Source of the DNA: Campylobacteraceae bacterium
GTDB taxonomy: Bacteria; Campylobacterota; Campylobacteria; Campylobacterales; Sulfurovaceae
Length of the DNA stretch: 64,000 nt
Assembly (NCBI GenBank): GCA_027068975.1
Contig: JALXFN010000074.1
Coordinates: 62,001 to 126,000, forward strand
Reading direction: 5' to 3'
Shown here: positions 58,020-64,000 of the stretch, in pieces
How positions within the stretch are numbered: position 1 is the stretch's first letter
Layout: each line of letters opens with the position of its first letter
Translations under genes and position numbers: made by a program
Notes under the pieces: model-generated
What the model was told of the DNA's origin: nothing
Seen by the model: the letters and a program-made list of their open reading frames with translations, nothing else
Databases searched by the model: none

Positions 58020-60593
58020 TTACAAATTCTCTTCCAAATAAGCCAACGCCTTCTCTTTAGCCTCTCCAATCTTAGAAGCATCTTTTCCACCTGCTTGGGC
58101 GAAGTCTAGGCGACCTCCACCTCCACCACCTAAGATAGGGGCTATCTCTTTAATCCAGTTTCCAGCTTTTATGTTGGTCTCTTTTGAACCACAAGCTATC
58201 ATTACCTTTTCACCCTTTTTCTGAAAGAGCATAATAGCAATGTTTGGGTACTTGTTTTTAGCTTCATCTATAAGCTCTTTAATGTCTCCAGCTTCTACCT
58301 CTTCTACGATGACAGTTGCACCGTTAAGTTCAGTTGCTGTTAGCTCTTTTTTAGTTGAGCTTAGAGCTGTTTTAAGTTCACTTTTGAGTGTTTTAACATC
58401 CTCTTTTAGTTTGTTAATTCCAGCCAATGGATTTTGGTTTTTAAGCTCTGCTTTTATCTCGTTCATGGCTGTTCTTAAAGCGTTTACTTCTGCTATAGCT
58501 GATTTGCTACAGACAGCTTCCACTCTTCTTACTCCTGCACTTACTCCTGACTCTTTGGTAATCATAAAAAGACCAATTTCAGAGGTGTTATGAACATGTG
58601 TTCCCCCACAAAGTTCTACCGAGGCATCACCCATGCTAACTACTCTTACTTCGTCGCCATATTTTTCACCAAAAAGTGCCATTGCACCTGCTTCTTTAGC
58701 ATCGTCTACGGACATTACTTCTGTTTTTCTTGGAATGGCACGGCTGATTTTGTCATTTACCCATGCCTCTACCTCTGCTAACTCTTGAGCTGTTACAGCT
58801 TTTGGGTGAGAGAAGTCAAAACGTAGACGTTTGTCGTCGTTGAGTGAACCTGCTTGGGCGATGTGGTCACCTAAGATGGCTCGAAGTCCTGCTTGAAGTA
58901 GATGAGTGGCTGAGTGGTGACGCTCTATCTCTGCTCTTTTACTGTCAACAATGGCTTCTACTTTGTCACCTACTTTTATGTTTCCTTCTATCTCTGAGAG
59001 GTTCATGTCTAGGAATTTTTTTGTGTTTGTGACTTTGATTGTCGAGATGAGGGCATCCCGACCTATGGTGATTGTTCCAGCATCACCTACTTGTCCACCT
59101 GATTCAGCGTAGAATGGTGTGTTGCTTAGGTAGACCCAACCTTTTCCGTTTAGCTCTTCTACTCTCTTGAAGTTTTCGTCGAGTAGGGCAAGTACGGTTG
59201 CCTCAGAGCTTGTTTTTTCGTAGCCTACAAATTCGTTTACTCCAAACTCTTCTTTTATCTCTTTGAAGTCACCCGTAGCAGCTGCTTCTCCTGTACCCTT
59301 CCAACCAGCTTTGGACTGTGCTTTTTGTTCGTCCATTTTGGTGTTAAAAGCGTCAATGTCTAAAGCAATATTTTTCTCTCTTAACATATCTTCTGTAAGG
59401 TCAAGAGGGAAGCCGTAAGTGTCGTAAAGTTTGAAGGCTACTTCCCCGTTAAATGAATCTTTGGTTTTTTCAAGTTCTGCATTGAAAAGTTTAATCCCAT
59501 CTTCAATGGTCTTAAAAAAACGCTCCTCTTCAAGTTTCATAGAGGCTTTAATACTCTCGGCTCTTTCACCTAAGTACGTGTACTGCTCTCCCATTGTCTC
59601 TACAAGTGTGTCAACCATTTTGTGCATAAATGGCTCTCTTAATCCGAGTAGGTAACCATGACGAATAGCACGTCTCATAATACGTCTAAGCACGTAACCA
59701 CGCCCCTCTTTGTCAAAGTTTACACCTTGAGCCAGAAGGAAAGAACACGAACGTAAATGGTCTGCAATAACACGGTAACTAGCAGAGTTTGGTGCATTGT
59801 AGTCATATTTTTGACCTACCATCTCACCAAGCTTATCTATATATGGCATAAAGAGGCTAGAGTGGTAGTTGTTTAAAACACCCTCTTTAATGGCAGCGAC
59901 TCTTTCAAACCCCATACCAGTGTCGATACTTGGTTTTGGAAGTGGTGTTAGAGTGCCATCTTCTGAACGTTCATACTGCATGAAAACCAAGTTCCAAATC
60001 TCTAAGAAACGGTCACCTTCACCACCCATGTAGTCCTCTTCACTGTTGAAGTGCTCTTCTCCTTGGTCATAGAAAATCTCTGAACAAGGTCCACAAGCAC
60101 CTGTGTCACCCATTGCCCAGAAATTCTCTTTGTCATCAAACTTCATGATTCTATCTTTGGCTATGTGCTTTTGCCATAGCTCATAAGCTTCATCATCATC
60201 TTCATGAACAGTAACCCATAGTTTTTCTATGGGTAGGTTTAGGTATTTAGGAGAAGTAATAAACTCCCAAGCATATGCCATAACCTCTTCTTTAAAGTAG
60301 TCTCCAAAAGAGAAGTTACCTAACATCTCAAACATGGTGTGGTGTCTTGCTGTGTAGCCTACATTGTCAAGGTCATTGTGTTTTCCACCTGCACGAATAC
60401 AGGTTTGAGAACTTGTTGCTCTTGGTGGGTTGGGAATAGGGGCATCACCCGTAAAGATGCTTTTAAAGGGAACCATCCCAGCATTTACAAACATAAGTGT
60501 ACCATCATCGTCAATAGGTACTAATGGGCTACTTGGGTAGAGCTGATGCCCTTTGCTTTGAAAAAAATCTAAAAAATCTTGTCTAATGTTCAT
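58020..60593 (-). CDS. alaS: alanyl-tRNA synthetase
   Basis: An 857-residue class II synthetase. Catalytic domain: [46 protein letters not shown] and DTGMGFERV. Editing domain: [14 protein letters not shown] and [13 protein letters not shown] (zinc and editing ligands). C-Ala domain ends [17 protein letters not shown] with a Gly-rich [11 protein letters not shown] before it. A GTAGG hairpin element is inserted in frame at 59041-59067 ([10 protein letters not shown]), just after the conserved [10 protein letters not shown], where the family is variable. In Campylobacter alaS is followed directly by maf; here 8.8 kb intervenes. Confidence 0.97.
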   Translation of the reverse strand: MNIRQDFLDFFQSKGHQLYPSSPLVPIDDDGTLMFVNAGMVPFKSIFTGDAPIPNPPRATSSQTCIRAGGKHNDLDNVGYTARHHTMFEMLGNFSFGDYFKEEVMAYAWEFITSPKYLNLPIEKLWVTVHEDDDEAYELWQKHIAKDRIMKFDDKENFWAMGDTGACGPCSEIFYDQGEEHFNSEEDYMGGEGDRFLEIWNLVFMQYERSEDGTLTPLPKPSIDTGMGFERVAAIKEGVLNNYHSSLFMPYIDKLGEMVGQKYDYNAPNSASYRVIADHLRSCSFLLAQGVNFDKEGRGYVLRRIMRRAIRHGYLLGLREPFMHKMVDTLVETMGEQYTYLGERAESIKASMKLEEERFFKTIEDGIKLFNAELEKTKDSFNGEVAFKLYDTYGFPLDLTEDMLREKNIALDIDAFNTKMDEQKAQSKAGWKGTGEAAATGDFKEIKEEFGVNEFVGYEKTSSEATVLALLDENFKRVEELNGKGWVYLSNTPFYAESGGQVGDAGTITIGRDALISTIKVTNTKKFLDMNLSEIEGNIKVGDKVEAIVDSKRAEIERHHSATHLLQAGLRAILGDHIAQAGSLNDDKRLRFDFSHPKAVTAQELAEVEAWVNDKISRAIPRKTEVMSVDDAKEAGAMALFGEKYGDEVRVVSMGDASVELCGGTHVHNTSEIGLFMITKESGVSAGVRRVEAVCSKSAIAEVNALRTAMNEIKAELKNQNPLAGINKLKEDVKTLKSELKTALSSTKKELTATELNGATVIVEEVEAGDIKELIDEAKNKYPNIAIMLFQKKGEKVMIACGSKETNIKAGNWIKEIAPILGGGGGGRLDFAQAGGKDASKIGEAKEKALAYLEENL
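59041..59067 (-). repeat. GTAGG hairpin element inside alaS (copy 3 in coding DNA)
   Basis: GTCGAGATG-AGGG-CATCCCGAC then CTATGG (9-bp arms, one mismatch). On the minus strand ATAGGTCGGGATGCCCTCAT encodes IGRDALIST, the same reading register as VGRDAPIPT in the PLP-enzyme gene. The lead has changed from GTAGG to ATAGG. Confidence 0.8.
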
Positions 60594-60661
60594 TGTAAAA
60601 ATCCACGTTATAAATTGTGGATATTTTATCTAAAATGTGATTATTTGGAGCTTTTTACTAT

Positions 60662-63451
60662 TTATCTTATTTGAAATCTTACTTTTCCTAAGTCATGGCT
60701 CTTTGCATTTTTTCCTCTTTGTCTTCCTAAGGTATTCAGTTGGATAGCTAAAACCCCTTTTTCTAAAAGAAAACGCTCTACACTTTTTGCACGTTTGTAG
60801 GCTATGTCCATTTCACCATGTTTAAAACCATTTAGGTCAGGGTAACCAATAATATCTAGCTTTAGTTTAGATGAATGCTTGAGGGCTTTTACAAGAGGCA
60901 TCAGCTTTTTTCTATGTTTTTTAGAGAGTTGGTATTCATCTTTTTTGAACTCAATTTTACTTAATAGTTTTTGAAGATTTTTATCTATGCTTTGATTGTT
61001 CTCTTGGCTATAAACTAAAAGTTTTTTAATCTCTTTTTTTTGAGGGGACTTAATGTAAATCTTACCCATATCCATAAGGCTCTCTTTCTGTTTCTCATCA
61101 ACAGTAAAGGAGTAGCGAGAGACTCCATTATATTGGCTCTCTTGCATAAAGGAGATGTTGTACTTTCCTATGCCAACATGGTTGATGGTAAAGGCACCTT
61201 GGTCATTGGTAAAGCTGGTACTCTTCTCTCCTGTTTGTAGATTGAAGATTTTAAACGCTTTTCCTGCGAGAGGTTTTTTGCTAATGGCATCATAAAACGC
61301 TCCCTTGACAGAGTAGAAGTTTTGAACATTTATATCCATAACGGAACCACTTTTATAGGTACTGATAAATTTTTCTTGAAACTTTTCAAGGTCAATTCCA
61401 AAATCTAAGTTAGACTCATCTACTACAAATTTTCGCTCTTCATAATCGCTTAGTTCAATGGCAAAACTGTCATAGACAAACTCATCAATATCTTGATAGT
61501 TCTGTATGCCAAGAGGTTTTTTTAGTCGGTCATCACTATCAACAATAACAAAGCTGGAAGTAATAGGCGAAGTGATGGTAGCATGTTCTCCTGCAAAGAC
61601 CATACCTGTCGCAAACTGTAGACCTAAGTTTTGAGCCTCACCATAGTTGTTTTTACTGAGGTTATAGTTACTGTTAACTCTAAACTTTTCGTTGTTAATG
61701 TCTGCTCTTAGGTTGTAGTTATCGCGTTGTTGACTCTTTTCTGCAATGAACTCACTGTTAAATCCATAGCGTTGAGATGAGTGATACTTTAGGTTAAGTT
61801 GTTCTTTCTCTTCACTAATGTAGTTGGCATAACGGGAGCTATATTCACCAAATCTATAGTCAAGCGTGAAAGAGAGTTTTCTCTGGGTGTCACTATCTAT
61901 TTGTTGTTGCTCAAAGCTAAACTCTGTTGAGAGAGCAGCAAAGTTTTTTCGTAGAACAAGGGCTTGGTTTTGCTCTCTCTTCTCTCCCTCTTTATACGAG
62001 GAGAGTGAGAGTCCCATGTTAACACCTTGACCGAGCATATAGTAGAAGTTTCCTCTGTAGAGTTGGCTATCTTTCCCCACTAGGTTACTGGAGGTTTTAA
62101 AGTTACTGTCACTCTCTTCATAAAGTAGATTCATGTGTAGCTCTTTAATGTTACTTTTATACTCTAAACCTCTTTTGTAACCCCAAGTATCATTACTTTT
62201 ATTGGCTACAACATAAGGGTTAAACAGTCCATAATTGGTACCAATAAGGAGTTCAATGTCTGTTGATAAAACATTGTTCCCACTTTGAAAACCACCCTCA
62301 ATGGTTATGTCATCTAATAATCCATACTCAATATAGGCTGAAGTAAGTTGGTTGTTCTTGTCATAGTTTAAGCCTTCTGAGCCATCATCTGAGGCTATTC
62401 CAATACCTCCACCATAGGTGAGTAAGCCTTTTTTTAAAACTTCAGAGTAGGAGAAGTCATTGAACTCTATGTACTCTATTTTCCCTCCCTCTTCGATGAC
62501 TTTGAGTTTGACGTGGTTGAGACCACTAGGAAGGTTGAGGTCGAAAAGGTTGTGGGTTCCAGCCAAGAGGTTGAGACTGTTTCTGTAACGGTTGTTGACA
62601 TATATCTCTACTTTACTACGCTTTTGAATAAAAAACTCATGGGAGTTAACGCGGGTGGTGTTTTGGTTATAACTGCTACCAAGGTTAAAGTTTTTTTCAA
62701 CAGCGACACCTAAAGCATTGAGGTAGGTAAGTCGGTTATGTGTGGGTAGGGCGATGTCGCCTAGTTGATAACGCAAGAGATTCTCTCCATCATCTTTCAC
62801 TACTCGAAAAGCTCCTCTGTTTAACTTAGCTTTCTCTTGCATGTAGTAGAGTTCTCCTTCGAGAATAAAATCATCAACATTTAAAAAGATATCAGAAGAG
62901 AGATTAATAGAACTTTTTTGAAAGTTATCACCACTGTTTTTGTTATACTGCTGATTCATATAGAGGTTGATACCTCCTGAGTAGCGTTCTGGAAGTGTTG
63001 AACCATTTGTATCTCTTTTTCTCTTGGGTGAAAAGTTAATGGTAGAAGCCTTTTTTAATGCTGCAGGTAAGGTAATGTTGAGCAGAATATTTTTACTGTC
63101 ATAAGAAGCCTTAATCCCTAAAATCTCTAACTCTTTTAGTTCTGTAAAGCCTTTTTTATCTACAGTGGGTTTAAATTTTTTTCGATAAGACTCTTTCATG
63201 AGTGAACGTAGATACTCTATGGTCTCCTGATTGACAAATAGATGCTCCTGTTTATCTATTTTTACAAAAACTTCATCTTGTAGTATATTGTTTACCTTTA
63301 AAGGCAGATAGATAGATTTGGCTTGGCTCTTTTTTTTTGAACTTTTGGCTGCAAGTTTTGATTGTAAGAGTTTCATCTTCTCCTCCATGCTCATTTTAGC
63401 TAAGAGAGGTTGGCTAAATAGTATCAAGAGAAGAAATGAAATGGCTTTCAT
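60662..63451 (-). CDS. chaperone-usher-type outer membrane usher fused to an OmpA-like domain
   Basis: A 929-residue exported protein. Signal peptide 1-18. Residues 45-120 look like an N-terminal usher domain; residues 150-650 form a long beta-barrel with many alternating strands (YSGGINLYMNQQYN, LLTYGGGIGIASDDG, LLDDITIEGGFQSGNN, RKLSFTLDYRFGEYSSRY). A plug-like region lies inside (SKVEIYVNNRYRNSLNLLAGTHN and LFDLNLPSGLNHVKLKV). Residues 715-790 are a carboxypeptidase-regulatory-like Ig module (VKGAFYDAISKKPLAGKAF). The last 100 residues are OmpA-like (LKLDIIGYPDLNGFKHGEMDIAYKRA). Ushers rarely end this way. Confidence 0.7.
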   Translation of the reverse strand: MKAISFLLLILFSQPLLAKMSMEEKMKLLQSKLAAKSSKKKSQAKSIYLPLKVNNILQDEVFVKIDKQEHLFVNQETIEYLRSLMKESYRKKFKPTVDKKGFTELKELEILGIKASYDSKNILLNITLPAALKKASTINFSPKRKRDTNGSTLPERYSGGINLYMNQQYNKNSGDNFQKSSINLSSDIFLNVDDFILEGELYYMQEKAKLNRGAFRVVKDDGENLLRYQLGDIALPTHNRLTYLNALGVAVEKNFNLGSSYNQNTTRVNSHEFFIQKRSKVEIYVNNRYRNSLNLLAGTHNLFDLNLPSGLNHVKLKVIEEGGKIEYIEFNDFSYSEVLKKGLLTYGGGIGIASDDGSEGLNYDKNNQLTSAYIEYGLLDDITIEGGFQSGNNVLSTDIELLIGTNYGLFNPYVVANKSNDTWGYKRGLEYKSNIKELHMNLLYEESDSNFKTSSNLVGKDSQLYRGNFYYMLGQGVNMGLSLSSYKEGEKREQNQALVLRKNFAALSTEFSFEQQQIDSDTQRKLSFTLDYRFGEYSSRYANYISEEKEQLNLKYHSSQRYGFNSEFIAEKSQQRDNYNLRADINNEKFRVNSNYNLSKNNYGEAQNLGLQFATGMVFAGEHATITSPITSSFVIVDSDDRLKKPLGIQNYQDIDEFVYDSFAIELSDYEERKFVVDESNLDFGIDLEKFQEKFISTYKSGSVMDINVQNFYSVKGAFYDAISKKPLAGKAFKIFNLQTGEKSTSFTNDQGAFTINHVGIGKYNISFMQESQYNGVSRYSFTVDEKQKESLMDMGKIYIKSPQKKEIKKLLVYSQENNQSIDKNLQKLLSKIEFKKDEYQLSKKHRKKLMPLVKALKHSSKLKLDIIGYPDLNGFKHGEMDIAYKRAKSVERFLLEKGVLAIQLNTLGRQRGKNAKSHDLGKVRFQIR

Positions 63452-64000
63452 TTAGTTGGCACTAACGGTTACTTGTATAACAGCTTTATAGTCACCAGCA
63501 ATGAGGTTGCCTCTTAACTTCTCTGTTTCAAACTTCATGCTACCTACTTTACTACCATTGTTCTTACCTACTATGAGAGTGAAAGGCTCTGAATTAAGAA
63601 TCTCTTGCTCTGCTTCTCCATCTTTTTGGTAGAAGTATTTCATTGGAATCTGATAATTAGAATCAATTTGACTAATAAGAGGAGAAGTGTTAAATGAGAT
63701 TTGACAAGCACCTGTGGTATTATTTTTTACGTAAATATCTCTGATTTGACGGTTAATGGTATTAAAGTTAATGAGACCATAATTGATAGAGGCATCTTTA
63801 AAGAGTTGTTGACTGCTGTAGTTTGAGACATCTTCAAAGCCTACAATGGTTACTTGCTCTACTTCTCCTGTAGCTGTTATGGTTGAAGATGAGGTATAGT
63901 TTCTGCCTACTTTTGCCTGTATGTATTTTTTAAGTTGATAGCTTCCTGCTGTTTGTATGTCGGAGAGGTTATCAACTTTAATACGAATCTGAGCAATAAG
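63452..64000 (-). CDS. fimbrial-subunit-like protein (C-terminal 182 residues, cut by window edge)
   Basis: The frame is open from the stop at 63452 to the window end. The visible chain includes IAQIRIKVDNLSDIQTAGSY, a Thr/Ser-rich middle (YTSSSTITATGE), GACQISFNTSPLISQ and a closing strand LIAGDYKAVIQVTVSAN. The alternating strands and the terminal beta strand with small residues are typical of CS1/alternate chaperone-usher pilins. It stops one base before the usher start, so the two form one operon. The true start and signal peptide lie beyond the window. Confidence 0.55.
   Translation of the reverse strand, partial: LIAQIRIKVDNLSDIQTAGSYQLKKYIQAKVGRNYTSSSTITATGEVEQVTIVGFEDVSNYSSQQLFKDASINYGLINFNTINRQIRDIYVKNNTTGACQISFNTSPLISQIDSNYQIPMKYFYQKDGEAEQEILNSEPFTLIVGKNNGSKVGSMKFETEKLRGNLIAGDYKAVIQVTVSAN

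Noticed and set aside
1-64000. Insertion sequences, tRNA, rRNA, prophage genes
   Set aside because: I looked for transposase, integrase, tail or capsid genes and for tRNA cloverleaf signatures and saw none that I could support.

Overview
The window is AT-rich DNA (roughly one third G+C by eye) from a Campylobacterota (epsilonproteobacterial) chromosome. Protein style, start contexts and gene neighbourhoods all point there: nth / PEB4-type peptidyl-prolyl isomerase / class II fba, dapB-purF, an SPFH protein beside ilvE, and alaS ... maf ... bioF-PBP1a all recall Campylobacter/Helicobacter gene order. Response regulators, hemerythrin, an NnrS-like membrane protein and a c553-type cytochrome fit a free-living Sulfurimonas/Sulfurovum-like organism. 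The species cannot be fixed from sequence reading alone.

Layout. 0-7.7 kb: radA (cut by the edge), a haem-less cytochrome-like secreted protein, pepD, a two-component pair whose kinase is split by a T9 tract, and an envelope/secreted gene cluster. 7.7-9.7 kb: an orphan antitoxin-like gene, a VapBC module and a Phd-PIN module, each with a readable promoter/operator. 9.7-38.4 kb: mostly core metabolism and envelope genes. These include nth, peb4-like, fba, a putative nitric-oxide-response operon (hemerythrin, DUF2249, NnrS-like) with an FNR-type box at -41.5, hisD, metX-xseB-nitrilase-like, DsbC/G-like, TAXI, DUF4139, PhyH, trxA, trxB, dapB-purF, an NlpC/P60 protein, hisIE, SPFH, ilvE, an AsmA-like protein, a cytochrome c, an aldehyde dehydrogenase, DUF523 and bcp. 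38.4-60.6 kb: the ancestral minus-strand series PBP1a-bioF-maf-alaS, opened by two accessory blocks. The first block (41.5-48.5 kb) holds a C5-methyltransferase with a PD-(D/E)XK-like partner and a three-gene MukBEF-like (MksBEF/JetABC) SMC set with no JetD/MksG. The second (49.8-58 kb) holds toxin-antitoxin debris, a methyltransferase, an HNH endonuclease, a 1596-residue DEDD-exonuclease/RecQ/UvrD fusion, and a decayed second methyltransferase. 60.6-64 kb: a chaperone-usher-type outer membrane usher fused to an OmpA-like domain, with a fimbrial-subunit-like gene running off the edge.

Two themes deserve most attention. First, the helicase-nuclease/HNH pair, flanked by a live and a dead methyltransferase copy inside a broken synteny block, looks like an uncharacterised defence locus. 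Second, at least thirteen short hairpin elements beginning with a conserved GTAGG are scattered through the window. Three of them lie in frame inside protein-coding genes (twice in a PLP-dependent deaminase-like gene, once in alaS) and give the same peptide in two of the cases, much like Rickettsia palindromic elements. I saw no tRNA, rRNA, CRISPR array or transposase.
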